DNA from: Stercorarius parasiticus
Lineage: Eukaryota > Chordata > Aves > Charadriiformes > Stercorariidae
Assembly (NCBI GenBank): GCA_013396915.1
Contig: VWZL01000319.1
Coordinates: 62,001 to 126,000, forward strand
Direction of reading: 5' to 3'
DNA: 64,000 nt
Shown one piece after another: positions 47,776 through 60,400 of this stretch; within the stretch, counting starts at the first letter, position 1, and the number at the start of each line of letters is the position of its first letter. Below the pieces are notes generated by a model, which was not told the origin of the DNA, searched no databases, and worked only from the letters and a program-made list of their open reading frames with translations. The position numbers were made by a program, and so were the translations under genes.

Positions 47776-48891
47776 AATCTAATCACCATAAAATATCATT
47801 AAGGCTAATTGAACATTTATATAAATAATCACAGAGCTTACTCTGTTGTATTAGAAGAGGAAATAGATAAACTCTCATACTTTTGGACAGACTTGTTTGT
47901 AATAAAGCAGTTAAGTTTTGTAGAACTTCCCACACACTCCCTTCCCCCCCAGTTAGCAATAAAATCCAAGAATTTCTAATTCTTCTGTACAAAAGGTAAG
48001 GAATACTGAAATTTCTGGCTCTGAAACACTTCAGCATCTTGTCACACAGCTACTCAGTTTCATTGTCAACCATTTCTTTGAGTGACTGGATGGAAAACCA
48101 GACAGAATTTGAAGTCATCCTCTAAGGAAATGTTCCATTAAAATGCTACATAGTATCCAGAGGGATAAATGTTTACATTTTGACTGATTGCTATATTTTT
48201 CTGATTAATTTTATTTGCAGAAGTTAAGAAGTGTTTGCTGTAACTTAAATTATTCAGCAGGTGTATGCTACGAAGTATTTGCTGTTTTCTAAAACATGCC
48301 TAGTATGGCCCATATCAGAGATGGGGCACTGAACAAGAAAATGTTATATCCATATTGGTGTAAAAATTCCTCTGTTACAATTATACGCAATGGTGAAGTC
48401 CATTGCCTTTAATGAAAATGAAAATGGTATGGAAAATGGACTCTGCAGCATGTTTTGAAGACAAGACATACTTTGCCTTAATGTTTTCTCTTCTCTAAGC
48501 TGTTTCACAGTTGAGTACCTTTGACTGAAAACAATCCACTGCTGTCATGAAATGCAGCAAAACTTTCTATTATCTTATAATGTTAAGCCTGATTATTAAG
48601 AACCTATATGAGATATTATCTCAAATTAATTGAACAAATTTAAATTTTAATTGCTATCAGTGATCTAGGCATGCAGCATACAAAGTACTGGAACAAATAC
48701 CCTCATTAACTTATCTAGAACTTTGAAAGCAGTGTCTTTCATGAGGAAATGCAGGAGAAGATGCTTATGCAGGCAAGATGTTCTAATGTTCGAGGATATG
48801 GTGTAATAAAGAGGTAAGAATGAAATACAAGCTATTTTTTTGTAGGAAAGCAGAGTGCAGAAACAAAGAATTGTGCTGCTTTCAGTATATT
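47776..48891. other. AT-rich non-coding DNA, no gene seen
   Basis: No gene or repeat is recognised. The 84-codon minus-strand opening at 47783-48037 lacks any motif. Confidence 0.65.
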
Positions 48892-49075
48892 TGTGGGTGG
48901 GTTGACCCTGGCTGGATGCCAGGTGCCCACCAAAGCCACTCTGTCACTCACCTTCTCAGCTGGACAGGGGAGAAAAGATATAATGAAAGGCTCATGAGTT
49001 GAGATAAGGACAGGGAGATCACTCACCAATTACCATCACAGGCAAAACAGACTTGACTTGCGGAAATAAATTTAA

Positions 49076-49081
49076 TTTATT
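49076..49081 (-). terminator. LTR polyadenylation signal AATAAA
   Basis: The hexamer AATAAA on the minus strand lies about 185 bases before the LTR end, in the family's conserved A/T-rich segment. Its use cannot be judged from sequence. Confidence 0.5.
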
Positions 49082-49393
49082 ATCAATCAAAATCAGACTA
49101 GGATAACGAGAAATAAAACCAAATCTTACAAAAACCTTCCCCTTCCCCCTCCCTTCTTTCTGAGCTTAATTTTACTCCCAAATTCTCTAACTCCTTCCCA
49201 TAGCGGTGCAGGAGGACAGGGAATGGGGGGTTGTGGTCAGTTCATCACCAATTGTCTCTGCCGCTCCTTTCTCCTAAGGGGGACACTCCTCACATTCTTC
49301 CCCAGCTCCAGAATGGGGTCCCTCCCACGAGAGACAGTCCTTCGTGAACCTCTCCAATGTGAGTCCTTCCCATGGGGTGCAGTTCTTCACGAA

Positions 49394-49505
49394 CTGCTCC
49401 AGCCTGGATCCTTTCCACAGGGTGCAGTCCTTCAGGAACAGACTGCTCCAGCGTGGGTTCCCCATAGTGTCACAAGTCCTGCCAGCAAACCTGCTCCAGC
49501 GTGGG
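49394..49505. repeat. LTR-internal subrepeats, about 48-bp spacing
   Basis: Three copies of the core ctgctccagc[g/c]tgg at 49394, 49443 and 49491. Full-length relatives of this LTR in birds, as I recall them, carry more copies; the truncation at about 49524 removes the rest. Confidence 0.8.
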
Positions 49506-49524
49506 CTCCTCACGAGTCATGCCT

Positions 49525-52384
49525 CTACCTGACTATAAGCCTAATAATGTGATCTCTTCAGCAGTTTCATGCCCTTTGAGTCAATTGCCCACAGCAGTCT
49601 GCTTAATGAGTCTCTCTGACTCAAAGGGGAACATAATTTAGTTCTATAGTCCAGATGAGATTCTGGGAAATTTCTGTCTAGTGGTAACACACTGACTTCT
49701 CAGGCTCTGCTTCTATGCTGTTCATGGACCCCTTGACAAAATTGCTCAATCAGAAATCCTGTAGCCTCTTTGTCTAAGGCAATATAAGATTGCTGACCTA
49801 ACATAAACACAAATAATAAACCAAAATGGTTAGCTAAGGCATCAAGGCATTTCTCTTTTTACTGCCTTTCTCTTGTCCAGAAAAAAAAAGACACTGTTGT
49901 TCCTTTAGATCCTCACTGACTCACTCAGATTTCCTTTTTCACTTAAATTCTCTACTGACACCTATTCTTGTCCTACTTTGTTATAGGCAAGTAACAAACT
50001 TACTCATAAGTCCTTAAATGCCCATGGGAAGATCATACCACCAACTACTAAAATTACTCCAAAATACTGATACTATATGTATCATAAAGGAAAAAAAATT
50101 CAAATACCTTTTATTAACAAAGCTTCACTTGAAGGGCTGGTTCCTGTTTTATATACTGAACTGATCCTTGCGATGTTCCCACTTTTGTGTTGAAAAAAAA
50201 AGGAGCCCTCAGCCCACTGGACTATTTTAAAATAGAACTGGTTTTTTAAATGTAGCTGTTTTGTTAAGAAATATATATATGAATAAAGTAGATGCCCAAA
50301 CTATCTCTCCCAAACATCATGGATTTATCTCATGACTTATCTGAAGACTGCACTTAGGTAGAGACTGGAAAAAGTATAGCTGTTTAAATAAGCTCTTTCA
50401 GAAATAGGTAAAAGTAATTAAAAGAAATTTACCACATCTTCAAGCATGACATTATCTTACAAAGATGTGAAAAAAAACAGTAGTAAACCTGGTTTTCATT
50501 TTATGTATGCATTATAAAACTGAAACAATTAGGAAGAGCTAGAAGAGATAACTGACCTTTTTTAAAACTTTGAATAGTCACTGTAAATAGAAATCGGACG
50601 AAATATTTCAGAATTTGCCTGGCTATTTATGTGTACTAATATTCTATATTCTATTGCTGAATAGAAGAAGAATTCTATATACAAATTTCTGCCAACCAAA
50701 AAAAAAAACAAAACTGTCTCCAAACTGACTATACTTCCCTATGTCATTGATACTGCACGCATCACACTGTGATTGTAAGGCCTGTGGCATGGTACTAGTT
50801 TCTTGCTATATATTTTTGAAGTGACAATGATAGACTTTTGTTAGGGATGCTGTGAGACTTTGACTATAATAAAAATAAATATTTTAAAAATAGTACATAT
50901 TGAATAAATACGTCTTTTTTAAAAGCTGAGACAAGTTTACAGGAAACAGGTTAAATTTAACAGACTTGATTGCAAAGTCATAATGTATCTATGGTGTAAA
51001 ACGAAACCACAAAAAGTGTCATATAGGAATATCTAACCTTTCTGATGACAGTATGAGACATAAACTCTCAGTAAATAAGGTAAGCCTATTCTCCATCAGC
51101 CAATCCCACTGCATTTCCTTACAGTCCATCAGAATGTTAGACATTTCCTGCTAAAATACCTGAGTTCTTCTGAGTAACACATCTTTAGTCAGCTTCTCTC
51201 AATGGTTTTACTTCCCTTTGCACTAATCATATCCAACCACAGTGCCTCAAAGCCATTCTGCCAAGCTTGTTATTCTCTGCATAGTTCTTAAGGACATCAT
51301 TTGTGTTGTCTTCTATCTCCTACCCACGTCATTCAGTCAAACAGCTCTGAAGAAGTGAAACACAGCTATGCTCTCGCTTTCAAATTCCTATTCCTTCAGT
51401 ACTCTGGGAACCACATGATAATATTTTGCTGTATTTCTGGAAGGCACAAGACATAGGAAGACCTATATCAATATTCTCTGGAATTCCTTCTTTCTAAGGC
51501 AGTCGGAGTGTAGAGGTCTATAAGCTGCACTGCTTCCCAAATTCCCTCATTAATTAGATAGGATTTTCAGGGAGAGGACAGACAGAAAGGTGCAGGAGGA
51601 CGGACCTGGAAAGGAGAGGAATACAAATGTGTTTCAAGTTGAAAGGCTGGTGGCACACTGCCCTTGTAAACCAACTGCTGGAAATAGCTGCTCTTGCCTT
51701 GAAATAAAACCTGATGAACTTTCTATGTCCTTCTCAATCCATGATGAAACAAAACATTTGGACTATTTGGACAATTTACAACCTGAGTGCTGATTTCCCA
51801 GAATATGTGTTCTCATGAAAACAGGAAGTGAATAGATTCAGCAACTTTTCCTGTTAGTGGATATTAAAAACAACAAAATGAAAGACTTGAAAGGAGTAGC
51901 AAGGGAAATGATATTTTGGTAATGAAAACATAATTACAGTGTTCCTGATAGCGCAAGACAACAAGAAACTAATCTACATAATAATTTTCTAAAATCAATG
52001 AAAATTATATTTCTTTCTGTGCAAACCATTTATTTTACATTCACATTCTGCTTGTAAGAATTTTATTTATTTTCCTTCAGAATAGCAATAGAAGCACATA
52101 CTGGGATCCTGTGACCTAATTGTATCTGGGAATATACTCTGCAGTTTTCAGAAAATGTAATTTAGGCTTCCTTATATCAAATTCAGTCTTATCTGTCTTA
52201 TCCTTATCTGTTTTTCCTTATTTTCCCATGTATAACTCTAAAAAATGAACACTAAAGATAGCTACATTGGTGCAAATAGCTAAAGAAACCAGGGTATTGT
52301 TCAAAAAAATGCTCGTAAACACCATATTTGTTGATTTCACAAGATATTATTGTCCCAATTCTTGTTTGCCTATCTGTTTTGGAC
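49525..52384. other. AT-rich non-coding DNA, no gene seen
   Basis: No gene, RNA or known repeat is recognised. The opening at 51590-51793 (plus) has a Cys-containing stretch but no zinc-finger spacing. Confidence 0.65.
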
Positions 52385-52740
52385 CTGTAAGCTGGAAAGG
52401 ATCTTAAAGCTAAGTTTAACCCATCAAAATTTGTGCTGGTCTTGAATACATAAGCTTTTCATAAACCAGTAAGAAAGCTCACTTAGGCTCTGTAGCTGAA
52501 GAAGAATGCATCTAACATAGTTTGCCTAATCCATTTTTATACTCTTATAAAATTGCTGAGACAGGGGACTTCCGTTGTATCTATTAAAACACTGAAGAGC
52601 TATGCTTTTCTTCGGTGTTATTTATTCTTCAAGTTTGATGAAGAAGACCTGCTATTACAAATTATTAACAGTTTTTTCCCCCTAAGAGCAAATTTTGTTC
52701 CTGATAGACTGAAAATTAATTTCATCTTGTTGTCAGTCTA
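52385..52740 (-). mobile_element. Possible very old CR1/L3-like remnant
   Basis: Scattered blocks (gctggaaaggatcttaaag near 52391, aaattattaacagttttttc near 52658, gttcctgatagactgaaaat near 52699) follow the order of the inverted 3' end and ORF2 end of old amniote CR1 elements. Each match alone is weak, and the whole could be chance. A profile search would decide. Confidence 0.32.
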
Positions 52741-53457
52741 ATTAATAATTTGAAATAGAGATTATCCAATTATTTTGAATGCTTCAGTGCAAAACAACAA
52801 GGAAAAATTCTGTATATAAATCATTCACTTATATGACATTCTAATTGAAAAAATGCAAATCTTCAGTTGGTATGAATCAGGAACAATTAACAATGTAAAA
52901 GGAATTGTAACATTATTTTTTATTTTGTTAATAGCAATATTATTAAATGGTAAATTGCAATTCAACATTGCACCTAGAGGATCACTGAGAAGGAACAGAA
53001 ATTGAGTCACTAATAAATGTCTTGCTCTTGTTGCTTATTGAATTAAACTGTTGTATATGTAATTATATCATCATGGTTAGCTAAGTGGATAAAATAAAAA
53101 ATATTATTTTATGGTTAATATCAGAATGAATCTGAGCAACTGATACTCACTTTAATCTTTGTAAGTCACTGGGAAAGTATATCAAAGCTTACCTGTCTTC
53201 AGGGAGATCAGGAACATTAAAAACATGTCCATAACAAAATTAAATTTCTAGAGGTCTTCTGTTGGAGGAACTTAGGATATTTAAGGCTCCCTATGGAAAC
53301 TGTGATATTCTTTCTTTGCTTAAAGTGTTTCAAATAGGAAGCTTTTTTAATATAATATTTGCTACTGTTTAGGTTAAGTCATCTTTCAGTCATGAATATT
53401 CAAATATTTAGAGGTTGCCGTAAATACATTCTTACTAGTCACTTTTACCAATTTAAA

Positions 53458-53514
53458 GTTGGGTGACTAACCTTTTATCAAGTGCCATTTTAAGCTGTGT
53501 TGGGTGACTAACCT
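53458..53514. repeat. 16-bp perfect direct repeat, 41-bp offset
   Basis: The text gttgggtgactaacct is present at 53458-53473 and 53499-53514. The 25 bases between are not an insertion that I recognise, so a local tandem duplication that has since diverged is more likely than a target-site duplication. Confidence 0.9.
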
Positions 53515-55098
53515 GGATCCCTTGCATGAAACTACAGGTGTACAAATCATAAATGGGATGATGCCATTCTTTTTTTTGCTGAAAGGAATGATTTTTATGC
53601 CCTGCACTTCCACAGTACCTGTGCAAAGTCAATCCTACATGATGTCAAAAGCTGAAAGGTAAAAAAGAAAAGATTCTTTTTAATAGTCTCAGAAAATACA
53701 TACTTATTTGAATTGTACAGAAGCCATAGCTTCCTCTAAGTTATTTTATTTGCCTAGTCAATGTATTGAAGAGCGGGATGAACATTTCCTAGATATACTA
53801 AAAATACATTAACTAGGAAACGTCATGTAATAAGCTTACAAAACGGGGCCATCAGTTTCATCATTACAGATTTATTTGGGTTGTTAAAATCTTGTGAAAG
53901 ATAATTATGTTTTGCTTGTCACGTCTTTCTAAAACAACAAAACAAAGATCCCCTGTAATCAAAAGGAACACATTTTGATATCTCTTTCTTTCGTCCTTCA
54001 TAAAAATTTCCTAGAAATACCGTAATACCAGTATTAGTAACAATGGGTCCAGTCTTAAAATCCACTTGGACTTTTTACACAGGGAAACACAGAAAGTGAT
54101 GTTTTTTTCCTGAACAAAAGCTGTGTGACACTTGACAGTTGGGTGTTGCAGCATTTGGCCCAGATTAGATAACTCTATTTGCCATGCAAGAGAACAGATT
54201 GCAATGGCAGGCCAGGAACAAATTTCATACTTGGGAGAGCTCTCTTGCACTCAGAAGATTTGCCTTATGAGTGATTTTAATCCATACTGAGTCTTCATTA
54301 AAGATGGCTCTAAAATTCTCTGAAAATATTCAGCGTCCCTGCATACTCACCTTCCTATCTGTTTGTATTTCTTACTCACACGGCCCTTATCTCCTGACTT
54401 GAAAGTCATCACTGAAGCGATAAAAACATCATGAGGACTAACTTTAGCATATGAAGATTTCTAACTAAGTCCTTTCTCCTCCGTTATCCTGAGTCACTTA
54501 GGCTCGTGACAGAAGCAAATCTACAACAGCAGATGGAAAAGATTCAAAGGGCTCAGCCCAGCAAAAAGATCTTTATTCATGGATATTTCTCTGTTGCTTA
54601 AGCCAGTCTCTTAACTAGAATAGACTACAAAAGCAAAGAGGCTAACGGAATTTGAGACAGGAAAACAAATGTAAGAACTGGCACTACATATTGCATGCTG
54701 ATAAGACATACTTCAGCCAAAGCTAAATAGTTATAGAAATGGTGAAAGAATTAAACTTAAGGGGGAAAGAAATGGAAAGAACTGCCTCTGACTGAAGCTT
54801 TGAGCCCTTCAAGAAGAGGATTATTATTGTCATAAGTGCCTGTGGACACGAATAGCACAATTATCCTTCTGTGAACTGATTTGGAAGATTATGTACCTCC
54901 TTCCTCATTTTTCTCTTTCAACTTGGCATTGGATTGCAAACTAGCTTGTAAATACGGTGGTAAAACTGTCTCAAAGAGTATAATCACTTCTGGAGCTGAC
55001 AGGTGAAGTCACTACTTAGTCTTGCAGCTGAATGTCACATCAAGATCATCCCAGATTTTTTTATTTAGGGACATGTTGGAATTGAATGATAGTAAGAT

Positions 55099-55147
55099 AA
55101 ATATATACACACTATATATAAATATATATACACGCTATAGATATATT
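55099..55147. repeat. (TA)n-rich tract
   Basis: Irregular TATA/CACA-type dinucleotide text with two related halves (atatacacactatata and atatacacgctataga). Confidence 0.85.
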
Positions 55148-57356
55148 AGCCTTAGGCTTTAATTGTCAAGCACTAATTTAAAGAGGAATTTCAGAGTACT
55201 AGTAAGCAAGGAGATACCCACCCTCTGCTGTTTTATGTCACTGCTGTTCCACTTAATACTGTTAGAACAGTCAGTACTAAATGGAACACATACTTCTGTA
55301 CTAGACAATTTCTATGTTATAACTGAGGTTCAGAAAATGAAAAATACTATGGGTACACATGTAAAACATAATCTTTTTTATGATATCCTAGGAAAAATCA
55401 TAAAATACTTTGTAAGAAAATGCCAGCATAATAGAAAGTACTTCAGTTACTGGATGTCAGCAAACACAGGCTTTTTCTGCTGGGGAAAAAATAGATAAAC
55501 ACGCTGCCATGATGTCCTCTGGATTATTTTTTTTTTCCTAAAAAATAAAGCCAGCTTCTATAGATACTTTTGTTAGGAACTGAGCTCAGAGTTCTTTGAT
55601 AACATTTTTTTCTGCTTTAAAAAGTGTTAGCTTTGCTGTACATGAATTAACCTCTCTCAAGTCATTTACAAAATGACAGAAGATAATTGCTGGAAAAAAG
55701 ACAAATTATTTTGTTTACCAAAATTTATGCAAAGACTCAAAAGAGAAAAATCTGTACCAATAAAAGGTGTCTGTCCATCTCTTTAATTTGCTGTGTTCAA
55801 AAAAAGCATTTGCTCATTATAGGTCAAACGGAAATGAATATTACAACATAAAATGAGTGAACATCTCTAATTCTGTCTGTAGAGTAACGAATTGCAAGTA
55901 AAATTGGATTGAGGTGTAATTTATGCCATCTACTCTAACAATCATCAGCTAATGGTGTCTAGACTTATTTCCAGTACTTCTATTTGAATTAAAAATACAA
56001 GGTACTATGGCATACTGTGTTCAGTATTAAAAAAAAAAATAAGAAAAAATGTTTTGTGGGGTTTATGTAAGACCACGTATGTATAGAAGGCCACAGAAGC
56101 TGATGCTATGTGATGAAATTGCATTAAAAATGGGCATACTAATATAAACATCCAAATGAATTCTGTAAGAACATTTCAAAGAGGCAATGTAGAGACAGCC
56201 ATAAAAGCATAAATAGAACCAGAAAGAATCCCAAAGCTTTTTTATAAAAGGTATAGCCATTATTATGGTCAGAAAATCATCCATCTACAGAAAGGTAGCA
56301 GGAGACATAGAGATGAGCATTCTTGCATCCTGAGATTCAGGCTGTAGCAGTGCTTTCTGGCTCTGGAGTGGTACTTCAAGAGTGCAGTGGACTCATTCTG
56401 ATCCTTAGTAACAAAGAGGTATTTTACTCCGAGTGGGGTGTATGGCGGCACAGATCCCCTTGATTTCAGCATAGTTCTGCCACTGATCTCAGCAGAGAAT
56501 TTAGAATTGACATAATTTTAAACATGGCAATAGTTTTAGGATGATGTCTATACCTAATGTGTCAATGTTTTGAGTTAAAGTATGTCTTTTAAAGTACCAT
56601 GATCTAAATTCAGTCTGATGAGGTTAAGTGTTCTTTATGCTACACTGTGCTTATTGCAGCCCTGTATCTCTTGAGATTTACATCTTATCATTGCTAGTAA
56701 AAGGCCACAGGCCAGTTTTAATGCCACAATACCTCAGAACTAGGAATTACCAATTTTTTGTCTGGACTATCAACCTGTAATTTAAATGCAGTGTAGAAGA
56801 GTACAGGCACAGGAGGATGGCAAAGGACTTGAAAGCAGAGGCACAGGATGGTACCAGAGACCCAGGGCTATAAACACTACAGTAGCGGTCGATTAGTGGC
56901 CACCTCTGGAGTACAACCTTGACAGCTGTGTACAGCTGGTTTTATAATAAGAAAGAAATTAAAGAGTAAGTGTGCAACATATGGAAAATGTACCATATAG
57001 AGTAGATTTGATATAAAGTGGAATCAAAGACCAATTAAGGAGGTGGTGCTAGAAAACATATGAAAATATTCCAAACAAGCCCAAGAGTAAGGAGGAAGAC
57101 ACCTCCTTACTCCTCCTCAACAGCAACATTATATTCCTCCTGAAAAATGATTTGGACTGATGATTTGCCCAAACACCTCTTGTTTTTTAAAGAAAATGGA
57201 AACCGTCAACCTTAGAATCCACTGGAGAACTGGAAGGTTGAACGTAACATCAGTGAAAAGTGGTAGATAGCAGGAACTCTGTGTATAATGATTTTAATTA
57301 TGATACCGATTGGAATTAACTGTAATACGTTAATTTGGATTATAAATTTAACAGTT

Positions 57357-57411
57357 ATTAGAATACTAATAATTATAGCTATTAGAATACTATCATTATT
57401 AGAATACTAAT
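57357..57411. repeat. Three copies of a 12-bp motif in AT-rich DNA
   Basis: The core attagaatacta starts at 57357, 57381 and 57398. The uneven spacing suggests an old, decaying minisatellite-like duplication. Confidence 0.85.
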
Positions 57412-60400
57412 AATTCCTTGTTTAGACTGCTAAAACTTAGACTGGTGTAAAGATCATTTACTGACATAAATTTTTCATTGTGCTTATATTGTGTGTTTCT
57501 TCAGCACGCACAAAACACACAAGGGATGCTATTACATTATGCATGTTTGCTGAAAGTCAGTCAGTCTCAGTTGGACAAAGTTCAGGTACAAACAGAATCA
57601 TGCTTATGCGGCTACTGATACACAAAACAGTTGTATTTGTCTTTTACTGGCTTCATTTCCTGTATGGTCATATACTTAAATATTTATATGGTTCCTTTTA
57701 CATGAAATACAATTTATCCCCACAGCTATTTATCTTACTTGTCATTGAAACAGTTTTTTGAATTCAAGAAGTTTTACTATTACCACTTCACATGTGGGAA
57801 ACAGAGATATTTGGAGTATTTCTACATCCTATTTCATCAAAATGTCAAAGCTTGGTTCAAGCAAACATGTAAGATTAGAATCAAGCAGTACCATGTGAAA
57901 ATACAAGCTGATAACCCTGCTGTGATAGCATGTTACTGTCTGCACCTGTTCTAATGAATGTCATGCTCATATGGCTATAATCTTTCCAGCTAAGGAGCTA
58001 GCTGCCCTACTGCAAAGCCTATAGACACCCTAAAAGTCTAACAGTCAGAGTCTTAAAGGTAATTAATCATATAGAAATTCAGATAAATGACTGAAGAGGA
58101 TTTTAAAAACAGCCCTCATACATACTTATCTGCAAGGAGCTGAAGATCAAAAAACGTCTGATTGGTATAAAGAAGAAATATAAGCCTCTTATCCTCAGTT
58201 ACTTAGAGATTTAATCACTGAACTGTCCTTCCCTGTTTACATGAAATAATGATGAGGAACACATATTTTCACATCAAATTAATCCCTCGCACCCAGTTGA
58301 CGTGTATTTCTTTAAACAGTATCTCCAGTAACAGCTCTGCAACCACGCAAAGTTTGGAGCAATGTTATACACTTTAGTCATTGTGCGTAGGAAAGAGAAC
58401 AAGACAAGGAATCTGCCTTCTACTTGTCCTTCTTTAGTTCTGTTTTTAGTTACGCGTACAAGCAGATAGCTCTCTAAATACAGGGAACAGATCGGATGAT
58501 CAAAACCAGCCAATTCACATGTAAGCAGTTGTCAAGTTAAAATTCAGATATTCAAATTTTATATAGGAACCCACTTCCAGAATGAGTTTGAATAAACCCC
58601 CTGTTTTTCATGCAAGTATTTTCTTTTTTTTTGTGTGTGCGTGTGTGTTGGATTTTTTTTCCCCCCCTTGATGGACACTATCGTGAAATAAAGCTTTGTG
58701 TATTGCTTGAGCCCACTTCTGTTAGAATAAAAGGTAATTTAGCATAGAGAGGCTTTTACAGTAGTGTTAACTTCTTTTGAACTTGAAAACAGAGTCTGGC
58801 GTGGCAGTTACAGCAGGGCCAAGCTGTAAAAAATTGTTGACTTTGTGGGGTTGAATATCAGCTTTGGTTCTTCATAATTATATTTGAGATCATTTAGGCA
58901 ACAGATGCAATCCATAGGTGGTAGAATTAGGGTATACTACAGAAGAAGCTTTTAATTTATTCACAAGATCAGTTAATTGTAATGAGATCTTTAAGCCACA
59001 GATTAGGAAGTGAGCCAGCGCAAGCTGACTCACAGGAAACTATTTCAGAGCAGAGTCTGTTTTAGCATAGTAATAAAGGGGATTGTCATTCTTTGACAAA
59101 AAGCATATCCCATGCTTAGACAAATGGTAATAATATCTGAATGGACAGCTGAAAATATATTTTCAAAAAGCAGCTTTTGATCTTAGGGATGGTAGAATAT
59201 TTTTTGAAAGTAGAAGAGGAATGGGAAAAACTATGTCTGTATCTGTACTTTATTCTTTTTTATGGGACTAGCAATCAGTATATAAGATTACAGAAAAAAA
59301 AAGTTCAGATTTTCTCTTCTCAAAGAAATTGGATTGGAAGAGAAACAGATAGGATAAACAATTTGACAAATTGACATTTATAATCTCAGTGATGTGTCTT
59401 CTGGAGAACATGATGGAAATTCTGTGGGGTGAAAGCAAAATGCTGAATAGAAGACATGAAAAAGCTTTTAATTCACTTAAGTGTTATCCACGCTATATTG
59501 TTAAGGTAACTTAAAGGCAAGCAAAAAGGGTATCATGGCAGCTGGGAAGATGACATGCTATGAATTGTCTGAAAACTGAACAATCAAACAGGGTCATAAT
59601 TTGTTGAAACAATAGGATTCTGTGCTCTATGACCTTTTGTATCCCTGCGTTTTGTTTCACACATGGTATTGAAAAATTTCACAGGTGCTGGTCTGATATG
59701 ACTGGGTTAACTAAGGATAACCCTGTGGCTGCTTCTGGTCTGAAACAAATAGGTCTCACTTGCAAAATTCAATTCAGTTCCCATTCTGCCATCTGAACTT
59801 TGTCACCACAAGAAGAGGTTTGATCAAAGAATGCCCAAAGGTGACATTTAATGTTGATTTCTACCTCAGGATGAGAAAAGCAAAATTAAAAATAAAATAA
59901 TAATAAAAAAAAGGATTGCAGATACAGAGGAGTTGGATTCAGGCAGCTGAATAGGCATCAGAAGATTTTCAGCAGTGGAAAATATATAAATTAAGCAAGT
60001 TCTACTATCCATGCTGCTTTTAGCATCACTCAAATTTATCTTGCTTCTACCCTGTTCCATGGTTTTCCTTTAAATGCTTTTCTAAGATACATACTGAAAA
60101 AAACCCTTAGAGAGTCTCATATCAGTTTCATGCAGATGTTTAACAGTAGGAAGGTAAAGACTAAGCTTGCTGGAATTCTGTCAGGTCAGTTGGCATTCTG
60201 TTTGTGATAGTTATGGGCATGGATGAAAATTTGCCAAAACAATAAAATCTATTTTATGTATTTAGAGGCACAAAATTTAGATACATGTGTAATAAATGCT
60301 GATTACAGATAAGAAGAGATCTGCAAAGGAACAGATAGTAGCTGATAGGTTATGGGACTAATATAACAGTGATGTGATTGATAAAGTTTATGTCATTGAC

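Larger units (their letters stand above)
48892..49524 (-). mobile_element. Truncated solo LTR of an avian endogenous retrovirus-like element
   Basis: The plus strand starts with tgtgggtgggttgaccctgg at 48892, the inverted 3' end of an LTR that ends in CA on the minus strand. I recognise the text that follows (gctggatgccaggtgcccac, gcaaaacagacttgactt, ggaaataaatttaatttatt) from an LTR family common in bird genomes. On the minus strand an AATAAA polyadenylation signal sits at 49081-49076, as expected in an LTR. The right half contains internal subrepeats with the core ctgctccagc at about 49394, 49443 and 49491, spaced 48-49 bases. The similarity ends near 49524, so the 5' part of the LTR is missing. 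No internal retroviral genes are attached. Openings such as 49223-49552 and 49274-49513 are by-products of the subrepeats. Confidence 0.8.
52741..57356. other. AT-rich non-coding DNA, no gene seen
   Basis: Unique AT-rich DNA with small repeats listed separately. The 111-codon opening at 55163-55498 (plus) has no recognisable motif and lies in DNA of the same composition as its flanks, so it is treated as chance. Confidence 0.65.

Noticed and set aside
49223..49552. 109-codon plus-strand frame and its 79-codon minus-strand partner
   Set aside because: Both lie inside the LTR and reflect its subrepeats.
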